Shown: positions 45,120-53,937 of the stretch, piece after piece
Position numbering within the stretch: position 1 is the stretch's first letter
How the letters are laid out: every line of letters starts with the position of its first letter
DNA from: DATLED01 sp963750255
Lineage (GTDB): Bacteria > Actinomycetota > Acidimicrobiia > Acidimicrobiales > CADCTF01
Direction: 5' to 3'
NCBI GenBank assembly: GCA_963750255.1
Contig: CAVVPZ010000006.1
Coordinates: 310,001-374,000, forward strand
Length of the DNA stretch: 64,000 nucleotides
The notes under the pieces: generated by a model
The model's input: the letters and a program-made list of their open reading frames with translations, nothing else
The model's database searches: none
Told to the model about the DNA's origin: nothing
Position numbers and translations under genes: made by a program

Positions 45120-45608
45120 GTGGTTGCGTTTCTCATCTCGCTTGTCCTCAGCGGCGGCATGATCGCCGTGATCCTCCGTGTGGGCAAGAACCGCCCGGTC
45201 GGGACACCGCTCACCTGGGGTGAGGCGTTCGTCGCCGCCATTTGGGTGTTCACCCTGCTCTTCCTGCTCTACGGCGTCGTGCCCCACCAGTTCCTGGCCT
45301 GGGCCGACAACGAACTCGAGTGGCGCTCCGACAAGATCGGCATCCCTCTCGGCCCGCTTGGCGGCGTGCTCAACGGCACCCTCGGCATCAAGAAGGGTCT
45401 GCTCTTCCCCAACGGCGTGCCGCTGCCCAATGGCACCTTCATCCTCACGGCCCAGGTGCTGCGCGACATCCTCGCGGCCGGCATCTACATCGTGTTCCTC
45501 TTGGCCCAGATCAAGATGTGGCTCTGGTGGCAGAAGCGTGATCAGGTGAAGACGGATCAAGGCGAGCTGACCTCACCGTATGGACGCCCCCTGGTGCGGG
45601 GAAGCTGA
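45120..45608 (+). CDS. Three-helix membrane protein, first gene of the bc operon
   Basis: Predicted protein of 162 residues from a GTG at 45120 (AAGG about 10 bases upstream). The frame is also open to a GTG at 45075, but that lies inside the regulatory site. Three hydrophobic helices are visible: VVAFLISLVLSGGMIAVI, FVAAIWVFTLLFLLYGVV and a C-terminal one ending LAQIKMWLWW. I do not recognise a characterised family. Position at the head of the ferredoxin-cytochrome b-Rieske-cytochrome c operon suggests an accessory subunit of that complex. Confidence 0.7.
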   Translation: MVAFLISLVLSGGMIAVILRVGKNRPVGTPLTWGEAFVAAIWVFTLLFLLYGVVPHQFLAWADNELEWRSDKIGIPLGPLGGVLNGTLGIKKGLLFPNGVPLPNGTFILTAQVLRDILAAGIYIVFLLAQIKMWLWWQKRDQVKTDQGELTSPYGRPLVRGS

Positions 45609-45620
45609 GGATGTGCGCTG

Positions 45621-46034
45621 ATGGCTAAGACCGACGCCAACCCCCCGCTCCCGAACTTCCCGGGCGACTACGTCCTTCAGGAGATCGGCCCCGACGACCT
45701 CTCGAAGTCGGTCAAGCCAAAGCAGTTCCTCCACATCGACCAGGCCGAGTGCATCATGTGCGAGGGCTGTGTCGACATCTGCCCGTGGAAGTGCATCCAC
45801 ATGCTCGACGCGGGCACGGTGGCCGAGTCGACCAACACCGAACAACCCGGCGTCGACCCCGACGATCACGTGATCTTCGTGGTCGACGAGGACGTGTGCA
45901 CGCGGTGCGGCCTCTGCGTCGACCGGTGCCCGACAGGCGTGATCATCATGGGCAAGGCCGGGGTGGCGCCCCGCGAAGGCGACGCCCACCAACGCGACAC
46001 CAAGCACGGTTTCGCTTACGGCATGCGGTTCTAG
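45621..46034 (+). CDS. Ferredoxin-like protein with two [4Fe-4S] motifs, bc-operon subunit
   Basis: Predicted protein of 137 residues with CIMCEGCVDICPWKC (residues ~43-57) and CTRCGLCVDRCPTG (~93-106), two classical CxxCxxCxxxC clusters separated by a 35-residue linker. There is no signal peptide or membrane segment, so it is cytosolic. Its place between the membrane protein and cytochrome b is unusual for a bc operon. It could be an electron-input subunit that lets ferredoxin-type reductant, or a dehydrogenase, deliver electrons to quinone (inference). Confidence 0.85.
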   Translation: MAKTDANPPLPNFPGDYVLQEIGPDDLSKSVKPKQFLHIDQAECIMCEGCVDICPWKCIHMLDAGTVAESTNTEQPGVDPDDHVIFVVDEDVCTRCGLCVDRCPTGVIIMGKAGVAPREGDAHQRDTKHGFAYGMRF

Positions 46035-46071
46035 GAAGGTAGCGAGATGGCTGTGACAACTGGAGGAACGC

Positions 46072-46857
46072 GTGGCTAAGCGCATGAGCCTGAAGGACCG
46101 GCTCCCCAAGGCTCCCAAGCCGGCCGACATGGTCGACTACGTCCAGGGAAGTCAGCTGTGGTCGTCGATCTTCCGGCCCGGGTCGATCTTCCGCAAGGGC
46201 TACACCGACAGCCCTCGGAACCGGTCCTACGTGGTCATGAACTCGGTGCTGTACCACCTGCACCCGGTCAAGGTGAAGCGCCACGCGGTCAAGGTGAGCT
46301 ACACGCTGTGCCTGGGCGGACTTTCGTTCTTCCTCTTCATCATCCTGACGGTCACCGGCATCTTCTTGATGTTCTTCTACCGACCGACGGCGGCCCAGGC
46401 GTGGAACGACATCGAGACCCTGCAGACGTCGGTGACGTTCGGGCTGTTGGTGCGCAACATGCATCGATGGGGTGCCCATCTCATGGTGATCTCGGTGTTC
46501 CTGCACATGGCCCGCGTCTTCTACCACGGGGCCTACAAGCCGCCCCGAGAGTTCAACTGGGTGATCGGCATCATCTTGTTGACGCTCACCTTGCTGCTGT
46601 CCTTCACCGGTTACCTGCTCCCGTGGGACCAGTTGGCGCTGTGGGCTGTGACCGTCGGCACCAACATGATGGGCTACACACCCGTCTTCGGTCAGCAGGT
46701 CAGATTCGTGTTGCTCGGCGGGGTGGAGATCGGCACCGACACCTTGTTGCGCTGGTACGTCCTCCACGTCCTCATGTTCCCGTTCGTCATCGTCATCTTC
46801 ATGGCCATCCATTTCTGGAGGGTCCGGAAGGACGGCGGCATCTCCGGGCCGCTGTAG
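46072..46857 (+). CDS. qcrB: Cytochrome b, N-terminal (b6-type) subunit of the bc complex
   Basis: Predicted protein of 261 residues from a GTG at 46072. Four transmembrane helices follow a long basic N-terminus. Heme-ligand His pairs are visible in NMHRWGAHLMVISVFLHMAR and in VLHVLMFPF...MAIHFW. GYLLPWDQLALWAVT contains the Qo-site region. The split of cytochrome b into an N-terminal b6-like half and a separate C-terminal subunit resembles b6f and Firmicutes bc complexes rather than the usual single-chain QcrB of Corynebacteriales. Confidence 0.88.
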   Translation: MAKRMSLKDRLPKAPKPADMVDYVQGSQLWSSIFRPGSIFRKGYTDSPRNRSYVVMNSVLYHLHPVKVKRHAVKVSYTLCLGGLSFFLFIILTVTGIFLMFFYRPTAAQAWNDIETLQTSVTFGLLVRNMHRWGAHLMVISVFLHMARVFYHGAYKPPREFNWVIGIILLTLTLLLSFTGYLLPWDQLALWAVTVGTNMMGYTPVFGQQVRFVLLGGVEIGTDTLLRWYVLHVLMFPFVIVIFMAIHFWRVRKDGGISGPL

Positions 46858-46873
46858 GAAAGGTCGAACTCCG

Positions 46874-47605
46874 ATGACCGAGATCCCCGAACACCTCCTC
46901 AAGCGAGCGCAGGCCCGCAGGGCCGAGAAGGCCGCCGGCGGTGACGCCGCCCCGGCCGACGCCGGTGCCGGTGCGACCGATGACGGCGACAAGATCCCGG
47001 CGCGCTTGCTCACCGGCGAAGCCGGCCCCGGTGGCGGCACGGCGACGGCCACCGTCGCTCGGCCCGCGGCCCCGACGGCCACCGGTCCGGCCGGCACCGC
47101 CGCCGGTCACACGCAACGCCTTCTCACCGTCGTCAAGGCGGGTTCGATCCAAGACGTCAAGGCGGTGCCGACCGACAAGGTCCACGTCTGGCCCCACCTC
47201 ATCGTCGTCGAGTTCGTCTCGGCGTTGGCGATGACGTGCTTCTTGCTCGTCTTCTCGACCTTCGTCAACGCCCCGCTGTTGGGCATGGCCAACTTCAACC
47301 TCACGCCCAACCCGTCGAAGGCGCCGTGGTACTTCCTCGGCCTCCAGGAACTGCTCACCATGTTTCACCCCATGGTCGCCGGCGTGACCATTCCGGGTAT
47401 GGGCCTGATCGTGCTCGGCGCTGCCGGTTACATCGACAAGAACCCGTCGAACAAGCCGGAGGATCGCAAGTTCACCATTGCCATGATGACGGTCTTCCTC
47501 ATGTTCTGGGCCACCCTCGTCATCATCGGATCCTTCTTCCGCGGCGAGGGCTTCAACTTCATCATGCCTTGGGTCCAGGGCGTCCACGAGATCTTCGACC
47601 TCTAA
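46874..47605 (+). CDS. Cytochrome b, C-terminal (subunit IV-type) subunit
   Basis: Predicted protein of 243 residues. Residues 1-~90 are a low-complexity Ala/Gly/Thr extension opened by MTEIPEHLLKRAQARR. The membrane part has three helices and NPSKAPWYFLGLQELL, where the PEWY Qo motif of most bc complexes is APWY. Loss of the Glu in PEWY-type motifs usually correlates with low-potential menaquinone chemistry (family knowledge). It pairs with the 46072 protein to form complete cytochrome b, and the 17-base gap indicates co-transcription. Confidence 0.87.
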   Translation: MTEIPEHLLKRAQARRAEKAAGGDAAPADAGAGATDDGDKIPARLLTGEAGPGGGTATATVARPAAPTATGPAGTAAGHTQRLLTVVKAGSIQDVKAVPTDKVHVWPHLIVVEFVSALAMTCFLLVFSTFVNAPLLGMANFNLTPNPSKAPWYFLGLQELLTMFHPMVAGVTIPGMGLIVLGAAGYIDKNPSNKPEDRKFTIAMMTVFLMFWATLVIIGSFFRGEGFNFIMPWVQGVHEIFDL

Positions 47606-47615
47606 AGAGAGACGA

Positions 47616-48470
47616 ATGACCACCACCACCATCCTCGGACTCGCCGCCGTCGTCCTCGTCGTGCTCGGCGGGCTGTTCGCCTTCGCAACCACGCGCGCAC
47701 GCGACCGGGCCTCGGCCGTCGGAGCGCTGTCTCGCGAGACCCGTTCTCGCGACAAGGGCCGCACCCGCACCGCCGCCGGCACTGAAGAACCCGCAGCGAC
47801 CGGCCGTGAGGTCGAGCGCTCCGCTGCGCTGGCCCGCACTGGCGGAGGCACGCTGGTCGAGACCAAGCCCGCACCGCCCGCCATCCCGCTGCCCGCCGAT
47901 CCTGAGACCTACGGCGTCACCCGTCGCCAGTTCTTCAACCGAGGCATCACCGCCTTCTTCGCCCTCGGCCTGGCCGGCTTCGGCACGGCCACGATCGGCT
48001 TCCTCTGGCCCACCCTCAAGGGCGGTTTCGGCTCGAAGATCCGGGCCGGGAAACTCGACGACATCCTGCGCGACATCGACGACAAGAAGGAACCCTTCTA
48101 CGTTCCCGAGGGCCGCTTCTACATCAACCCCTTCCCCAAGGATGATCTCGACAAGGCGTCGAAGGCGTACGCCGGCGGTGTGCTCGAGGGCATGCAGGAC
48201 GGCGTCGTGGCGCTGTATCAAAAGTGCGTCCACCTCGGTTGTCGCGTCCCGTGGTGCAAGTCGTCGCAGTGGTTCGAGTGTCCTTGCCACGGATCGCAGT
48301 ACAACCGGGTCGGTGAGAAGAAGGGCGGTCCGGCTCCCCGTGGTCTGGATCGCTTCGCCGTCTCCGTCGATGGCGGCGTCGTCGTCGTCGACACCGGCGC
48401 GCTGAGCCAGGGCCCGCCCATCGGAACCAACACCACCGGTCAGGAAGCTGAGGGGCCGCACTGCGCATGA
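47616..48470 (+). CDS. qcrA: Rieske [2Fe-2S] protein of the bc complex
   Basis: Predicted protein of 284 residues. There is a short N-terminal membrane helix (residues ~5-27), a charged linker, a second membrane segment preceded by TRRQFFNRGITAFFALGLAG, and a C-terminal Rieske fold. Cluster ligands are CVHLGC (Cys, His) and CPCHGSQY (Cys, His), with the extra disulfide Cys pair in CRVPWC. It takes electrons from quinol and passes them to the diheme cytochrome c encoded next. The stop overlaps that gene's start (ATGA). Confidence 0.92.
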   Translation: MTTTTILGLAAVVLVVLGGLFAFATTRARDRASAVGALSRETRSRDKGRTRTAAGTEEPAATGREVERSAALARTGGGTLVETKPAPPAIPLPADPETYGVTRRQFFNRGITAFFALGLAGFGTATIGFLWPTLKGGFGSKIRAGKLDDILRDIDDKKEPFYVPEGRFYINPFPKDDLDKASKAYAGGVLEGMQDGVVALYQKCVHLGCRVPWCKSSQWFECPCHGSQYNRVGEKKGGPAPRGLDRFAVSVDGGVVVVDTGALSQGPPIGTNTTGQEAEGPHCA

Positions 48471-49505
48471 TCTCGCTCGCCCAACCCACGACCCTCGTCG
48501 TCGGCTCCGCCGTCGAGCGCGCCGGCTGGCTGCTCGGCGCCGTCACGATCATCGTGATGATCGCCTACTTCGTGGTGACGTTCCGCTACCGCGATCCCGA
48601 CGAGGACCGCACCGCCGAGGCCGAACTCGCGCCCAACCGCAAGCCCTACCTCGATGACGAGGCCCTCGAAGGCCGCCGTCTCGAGCGTGCGCTCGGCTGG
48701 GCCCTCGTCCTGTTGATCGTCGCCGCCATTGGGCCGCTCGTCTACTGGCTCAACGAGCCCGGCCGGCAGGCCGGGGCCATCGCCGAGTTCGACAGCAAGG
48801 CTGTCGAGCGGGGACGGCAGCTCTTCCAGCCCACCGACTCACCCGAACACGGCGCCCACTTCGGTTGCGCGACCTGCCACGGTCCCCAGGGCCAGGGCGG
48901 CGTGACGAAATACACGATCACCGACTACCTCGGCACGACCCGTCAGGTCTCGTGGGCCGCTCCCGCGATCGACACGGCACTGTTGAAGTTCTCGCCCGAC
49001 GAGGTGCAAACCATCCTCACCTACGGCCGGGCCAACAGCCCGATGCCGGCCTGGGGCGTGGCCGGCGGCGGCCCGATGAACGACCAACAGATCACCGACC
49101 TCGTCGCCTATCTCGACAGCATCAAGCTGACGCCCGCCGAGGCCCGCAAACGCACCATGGCGCGACGCCGAGCAGCAGGCGAAGACCGACGGCAAGTCGA
49201 GCGTCGACGGCGAGACGCTGTTCAAGACCAACTGCGCCCGTTGCCACACCAAGGGCTGGTCCTACGGCGAGCCGTCGATCATGGGCGGCGGCGCCTTCGG
49301 GCCGAATCTCACCGGCGGCGACACCCTGCGTCAGTTCCCCGACCGAGACACGATGGTCGACTTCATCACCAACGGCTCCGAGTACGCCAAGCCCTACGGC
49401 GTCCGCGGCGTCGGCGGCGACGAGGGCGGCGGCATGCCGGGCTTCGGCCAGGTGCTCACCGCCGAGCAGATCCAAGCCATCATCGACTACGAGCGAGGCC
49501 TCTAG
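48467..49505 (+). CDS. Diheme cytochrome c of the bc complex, one frameshift
   Basis: Predicted protein of about 345 residues after a +1 correction near 49163 (MARDAEQQAKTDGKSSVDG across the join). Two N-terminal hydrophobic helices (residues ~20-37 and ~78-95) anchor it. Heme 1 is CATCHGPQGQGG with distal Met in NSPMPAWG. Heme 2 is CARCHTKGWS with distal Met in GGGMPGFGQVL. A diheme subunit replaces the need for a soluble cytochrome c in actinobacterial bc-aa3 supercomplexes. The frame break lies in a hydrophilic linker between the hemes. Confidence 0.85.
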
Positions 49506-50363
49506 ATGACCGCGCAGCTCCTCGCTGCACTTGCCTGGGACCCGCAGATCCGCGGCGCGTTGATCGTGGTGACCGCGTTCACGATCCTTCCTGGCAGCGT
49601 GTACCTCCTCCTCGCCACCAACACTGGCGCCAAGCTGGGATTCCTCCTCGCCGCCGCCGGGCTCACAGGCTGGATGGCGGTCATGGGTTGGATCTGGGTG
49701 GCATACGGCATCGGCATCAAGGGCGACCCGCCCACGTGGCACGTCGAAGAGGTCGTCACGGGCAAGGTGGCCGAAAACGGCACCACCGATGAGGTGGCCA
49801 CGTTTCCGGCCGGTTGGCGCAAGCTCAAGACAGGCGACGCCATCCTCGGCGACGCCACCGCATCGGCTGACAAGGTGCTCGCTCCGAGCACGAGCAGTGG
49901 CGGCCACGGCGGGAGCGAGGCCGCCGTTCCGGTGACGCCGGTCTACGACAGCCCGGCCGACTACGTGCAGGTCGGCGGCTACGCCAAGGGCGGGGAGAAT
50001 TACTGGCTCCCCGGCGGTGGCTTGGCCAGCGAGACGAGCATCGGCAACCCGGGCACCAACGTGTTCTCGAAGTTGATCGAACGGCTCAAGCGTGGCCCGT
50101 TCCACGCCCCGCACTACGCCGTCATTCAGGTGCAACCGACCCTCAAGCAACAAACGATCACCGGGGTTCCGCCCGCGCCGGCGCCGGATCCGACCAAGGC
50201 CGTGAGTTCGGTGGTCATGGTCCGTGACCACGGCGACCTCAGGTTCCCGTCGACGATGGTCGCCATCTCGATGTCCATCGTGTTCGGGCTGGTGGTCAAT
50301 GCACTCCACCGCCGTGACCTCGAAATCATGCGCCAGCGCGCCAACGCGCCGGCCGCCGCCTGA
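49506..50363 (+). CDS. Membrane protein of unknown function at the end of the bc operon
   Basis: Predicted protein of 285 residues. Two N-terminal helices (IRGALIVVTAFTILPGSVY and FLLAAAGLTGWMAVMGWIW) precede a ~170-residue hydrophilic region, and one C-terminal helix (VAISMSIVFGLVVNALH) ends in a basic tail. I do not recognise a characterised domain. Position 1 base after the diheme cytochrome and 16 bases before nuoA suggests an accessory subunit bridging complex III and complex I, or a supercomplex assembly factor (inference). Confidence 0.65.
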   Translation: MTAQLLAALAWDPQIRGALIVVTAFTILPGSVYLLLATNTGAKLGFLLAAAGLTGWMAVMGWIWVAYGIGIKGDPPTWHVEEVVTGKVAENGTTDEVATFPAGWRKLKTGDAILGDATASADKVLAPSTSSGGHGGSEAAVPVTPVYDSPADYVQVGGYAKGGENYWLPGGGLASETSIGNPGTNVFSKLIERLKRGPFHAPHYAVIQVQPTLKQQTITGVPPAPAPDPTKAVSSVVMVRDHGDLRFPSTMVAISMSIVFGLVVNALHRRDLEIMRQRANAPAAA

Positions 50364-50378
50364 GCCGGAGGATTCGCC

Positions 50379-50858
50379 GTGGATCAGTATCTGCCGATCT
50401 TCACCATGCTGGTCCTGGCCATCCTGTTCTCGGGCCTGTCGTTCTTCGCCTCCGGACTCCTCGCGCCCAAGAAGGCGTCGGCGGCAAAGGAAGCGCCCTA
50501 CGAGTGCGGCATCGTCCCGAGCCGCGAGCCCCCTCAGCGCTTCCCAGTGCGCTTCTACGTGGTGGCGATGCTCTTCATCATCTTCGACATCGAGATCATC
50601 TTCTTGTATCCGTGGGCGGTGAGTTTCGGTGCCCTCGGGACCTATGGGCTCGTGGCCATGGTCGTCTTCGCCGCCATCGTTTTCATCTCGCTTCTGTACG
50701 AGATCGCCATGGGGGGCCTCGAGTGGGGGTCGGTCAACCGACTGCTCGCTCCCGACGTCGACGGTGAGCTCACGGTTCGCACCTCGACATCGACGATCCG
50801 TCGTGTGGCCAAGCAATCGCCGGTCGAGGCGCCCGTCGAGCAGGGAGCAGCGGCCTGA
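50379..50858 (+). CDS. nuoA: NADH-quinone oxidoreductase subunit A
   Basis: Predicted protein of 159 residues from a GTG at 50379. Three transmembrane helices, the YECGIVPSREPPQRFPVRFY loop and FIIFDIEIIFLYPWAV identify NuoA of the proton-pumping membrane arm. A ~35-residue C-terminal extension beyond the usual ~120 residues is present. The stop overlaps the nuoB start (TGATG). It is the first of a contiguous nuoABCDEFGHIJKLM run. Confidence 0.93.
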   Translation: MDQYLPIFTMLVLAILFSGLSFFASGLLAPKKASAAKEAPYECGIVPSREPPQRFPVRFYVVAMLFIIFDIEIIFLYPWAVSFGALGTYGLVAMVVFAAIVFISLLYEIAMGGLEWGSVNRLLAPDVDGELTVRTSTSTIRRVAKQSPVEAPVEQGAAA

Positions 50859-51421
50859 TGCCGGGAATCGAAGATCTCTCGCACAACTTCCTCACGGGGC
50901 GACTCGAAGATGTCGTCAAGTGGGCCCGCCGCAACAGCATGTGGCCAGCCACGTTCGGGTTGGCGTGCTGCGCCATCGAGATGATGGCCACTGGCGCGGC
51001 CAACTACGACATCAGCCGCTTCGGCATGGAGGTCTTCCGGGCGTCGCCCCGCCAGGCCGACCTGATGATCGTCGCCGGACGGGTCAGCCAGAAGATGGCC
51101 CCGGTTCTCCGTCAGGTCTACGACCAGATGATGGAGCCCAAGTGGGTCCTGTCGATGGGTGTGTGCGCATCGAGCGGGGGCATGTTCCAGAACTACGCCA
51201 TCGTCCAAGGGGTCGATCAGATCGTGCCCGTCGACGTGTATGCGCCTGGCTGCCCGCCCAACCCCGAGACGCTGCTCCACGCCATCTTGACCCTGCACGA
51301 GCAGGTCCGCACCGGCGACATCACCCGCCGTCGTGAAGAGACTGGCGCCGGTGCCCAGCTGCACGTCGAGGCCAAGACCCCGCCGCGGTCGACGTCGACC
51401 CCCGTCATCCTGAGCCGCTGA
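50858..51421 (+). CDS. nuoB: NADH-quinone oxidoreductase subunit B
   Basis: Predicted protein of 187 residues that carries the terminal [4Fe-4S] cluster N2. Ligand regions are GLACCAIEMM (two Cys), the GVCASSGGMFQNY Cys and APGCPPNPE. It sits at the quinone-reduction site in the junction between the peripheral and membrane arms, interacting with NuoD. It overlaps nuoA by one base. Confidence 0.95.
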   Translation: MPGIEDLSHNFLTGRLEDVVKWARRNSMWPATFGLACCAIEMMATGAANYDISRFGMEVFRASPRQADLMIVAGRVSQKMAPVLRQVYDQMMEPKWVLSMGVCASSGGMFQNYAIVQGVDQIVPVDVYAPGCPPNPETLLHAILTLHEQVRTGDITRRREETGAGAQLHVEAKTPPRSTSTPVILSR

Positions 51422-51422
51422 T

Positions 51423-51968
51423 ATGAGCGACGCACCGACCGACGAGGCCGTCGACGCGCCGGAAGCGCCACCCGAGCCCGAGCGTTTGCATGGCGCGTTG
51501 GTGTGGGTCGACCATCGAGGCCAGACCATCGTCTTCTCGACGCTCGAGCAGTACGGCGGGCTGATGCAGGCGTTCTACGACGAGGGCTTCAACTTCTGCT
51601 CTGACGTCACCGCGGTCGACTACCTGACCCACCCGGGCCGGGCGCTGCCGGTCGGCATCGAGGGCGAACGCTTCGAGATCGTGGTCAACCTCTTGTCGAT
51701 GACCGAGCGGCGCCGGGTTCGCGTGCGGTTGCAAGTGCCCGAGTCGGCCCCCACCGTCCCGTCGCTGTTCACGCTGTGGCCCGGCACCGAGGCCATGGAG
51801 CGCGAGGTGTGGGACATGTTCGGGATCGCCTTCGACGCTCACCCCGACCTGACCCGCATCCTGATGCCCGAAGACTGGGAAGGTCACCCCCTCCGCAAGG
51901 ACTACGCCATGGGACGCATCCCCGTGCAGTTCAAGGCCACGACGCCGCGACCGGGGCCAGTGTCATGA
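51423..51968 (+). CDS. nuoC: NADH-quinone oxidoreductase subunit C
   Basis: Predicted protein of 181 residues with an acidic/Pro-rich N-terminal tail, then the NuoC core: FNFCSDVTAVDYLTH, FEIVVNLLSM, and the signature EREVWDMFGIAFDAHPDLTR with GHPLRKDY. It is a peripheral-arm scaffold subunit, separate from NuoD rather than fused. Its stop overlaps the nuoD start. Confidence 0.93.
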   Translation: MSDAPTDEAVDAPEAPPEPERLHGALVWVDHRGQTIVFSTLEQYGGLMQAFYDEGFNFCSDVTAVDYLTHPGRALPVGIEGERFEIVVNLLSMTERRRVRVRLQVPESAPTVPSLFTLWPGTEAMEREVWDMFGIAFDAHPDLTRILMPEDWEGHPLRKDYAMGRIPVQFKATTPRPGPVS

Positions 51969-53296
51969 GCCGCACCGACGGTTTCGCGGCCGAGACCTCC
52001 GAGGGCGCCCAAGAGATGCGGGGCCGTAGCCAGACCGACGGCACCGAACTGCTCATGGAGCGCGGCGCCGTCCTGAGACTTCCGGAAGGTCACACGCTGT
52101 CGATCGACGACATCTCCATCGAGGTCGACGAAGACGAGACCATGATCATCAACATGGGGCCGCAGCACCCGAGTACCCACGGCGTGCTGCGGGTGATGAT
52201 GGAACTCGAGGGCGAGCAGGTCATCCGCTCCAAGCCCGTCATCGGCTACCTCCACACCGGCATGGAGAAGACGGCCGAGGACCTGATGTACATCCAGGGG
52301 TCGACCAACGTCACCCGGATGGACTACCTGGCCAACTTCCACAACGAGACTGTGCTCTCGATGGCCGTCGAGTCGCTCCTCGGCATCGACGTTCCGGATC
52401 GGGCCACCTGGATCCGGATGCTCCTGATGGAGCTCAACCGGGTCTCATCGCATCTGCTCTTCATGGCCACCAACGGCATGGACGTCGGCGCAGTGTCGAT
52501 GATGATCTTCGGGTGGCGCGAGCGCGAGTTGGTGCTCGCCTTCTTCGAGAAGGTCACCGGACTCCGGATGAACTACAACTTCATTCGACCCGGTGGCGTG
52601 GCCGCCGACCTGCCTGCCGGCTGGCGCGACGACGTGCTCGAACTGTGCGATCTGATCCTGCCTCGGCTCGACGAGTACGACGAGCTCTTGACCGGCCAGC
52701 CAATCTTCCAGCAGCGCACCCAGGGCGTGGGCGTCATCACCGCCGAGCAGGCCATCGCCCTCGGCGCATCTGGTCCGATCCTCCGCGCCACCGGACATCC
52801 GTGGGATCTTCGCTCCGACCTGCCCTACATGTTCTACGACCAGATCGACTTCGACGTCATCGTGGGCCAGTACGGCGACGCCTTCGACCGCTACGCGGTG
52901 CGCCTCAACGAGATGCGCGAGTCGATCAAGATCGTTCGCCAGATCGTCGACCTGATGCCGGCCGGCGATTACCGCATCCAGGACAAGAAGGTCACGCCCC
53001 CTCCCCGGGCCCGGATCGACGAGTCGATGGAAGCCCTCATCCACCACTTCAAGCTCTTCACCGAGGGGTTCAAGGTGCCTGAGGGCGAGGTCTACGTGAG
53101 CATCGAGGCCCCCCGCGGCGAACTCGGCTGCTATCTGGCGTCGGACGGCACGGCCAAGCCGTACCGCATGCACATCCGCGGTCCGTCGTTCGCCAACCTT
53201 CAAACGTTGCCGGTCATGCTCAAGGGCGGCCTGGTCGCCGACGCCGTGGCCGTCATCTCATCGATCGACCCTGTGATGGGAGACGTGGACCGCTGA
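51965..53296 (+). CDS. nuoD: NADH-quinone oxidoreductase subunit D
   Basis: Predicted protein of 443 residues with a ~55-residue N-terminal extension before INMGPQHPSTHGVLR, the conserved NuoD opening. GYLHTGMEKTAE, MELNRVSSHLLF and RPGGVAADLP line the quinone cavity. The C-terminus ends SSIDPVMGDVDR, typical of the family. The ATG 51965 overlaps nuoC by ATGA. A following 16-codon frame (from 53296) is probably not a gene. Confidence 0.94.
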   Translation: MSRTDGFAAETSEGAQEMRGRSQTDGTELLMERGAVLRLPEGHTLSIDDISIEVDEDETMIINMGPQHPSTHGVLRVMMELEGEQVIRSKPVIGYLHTGMEKTAEDLMYIQGSTNVTRMDYLANFHNETVLSMAVESLLGIDVPDRATWIRMLLMELNRVSSHLLFMATNGMDVGAVSMMIFGWRERELVLAFFEKVTGLRMNYNFIRPGGVAADLPAGWRDDVLELCDLILPRLDEYDELLTGQPIFQQRTQGVGVITAEQAIALGASGPILRATGHPWDLRSDLPYMFYDQIDFDVIVGQYGDAFDRYAVRLNEMRESIKIVRQIVDLMPAGDYRIQDKKVTPPPRARIDESMEALIHHFKLFTEGFKVPEGEVYVSIEAPRGELGCYLASDGTAKPYRMHIRGPSFANLQTLPVMLKGGLVADAVAVISSIDPVMGDVDR

Positions 53297-53345
53297 TGAG
53301 CGAAGCGAACGGCTTGCCCGCCCGTGCGAAGCACTGGAGGCACTG

Positions 53346-53937
53346 ATGGCCCGCTTGACGAAGGACAACGAAGCCCGCGCCCGGCACACGATGTCGCTGT
53401 ATCCGCAGGTCCGCTCGGCGCTGATTCCCATGCTCCACCTCGTGCAGGAGCAGGACGGCTACCTCACGCGGGACGGCATGGTTCACGTGGCCGAGCTCCT
53501 CGACCTGACTCCCGCCGAGGTGTACGGCACCGCCAGCTTCTACGACATGTTCTTCTCCCATCCGGTGGGCAAGTACCTCGTCTCGGTGTGCACCAACATC
53601 GCCTGCCTCCTCAACGGCGGCCAGCGAAGTGCTCGAACACGCCGAGGATGCGCTCGGCGTCCAAGCCGGCGGCACGACCGAGGACGGCGAGTTCACGCTC
53701 GAAGAGGTCGAGTGCATCGCCTTTTGCGGCAACGCTCCGTGCCTGGCGGTGAACTGGCGGTTCTTCGGCGACGTCACCAACGACTTCTTCGATCGCTCGT
53801 CGACGACCTCGAGTCGGGTCGGCTGGCGGAATCGGTTCCGAGCCACGGGACGCTCCCTGAGCCGCGTGCGGCGAGTTCCGAGCCTCGTCAGCGCAGACGC
53901 CGACCGACCCGACGACACGAGCGGGGAGCGCAAGTAG
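53346..53937 (+). CDS. nuoE: NADH-quinone oxidoreductase subunit E, at least three frame changes
   Basis: The [2Fe-2S] thioredoxin-like NuoE is recognisable: ARHTMSLYPQVRSALIPMLH, TPAEVYGTASFYDMFFSHP, the first Cys pair in SVCTNIACLLNGG, then in the next frame GEFTLEEVECIAFCGNAPCL with the second Cys pair. Frame changes occur near 53620, 53795 and again before the stop. GGAGG 12 bases upstream supports the ATG 53346. The TAG overlaps the GTG of nuoF. The damage coincides with the start of an error-dense corridor. Confidence 0.83.

Noticed and set aside
1795..49505. Programmed +1 ribosomal frameshifting
   Set aside because: No shared slippery site or stop-codon context at the breaks, the genes are functionally unrelated, and some need three shifts.
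53296..53345. 16-codon frame between nuoD and nuoE
   Set aside because: Starts at the overlapping ATG after nuoD and ends right before nuoE. No conserved features; most likely untranslated or a by-product of overlap.
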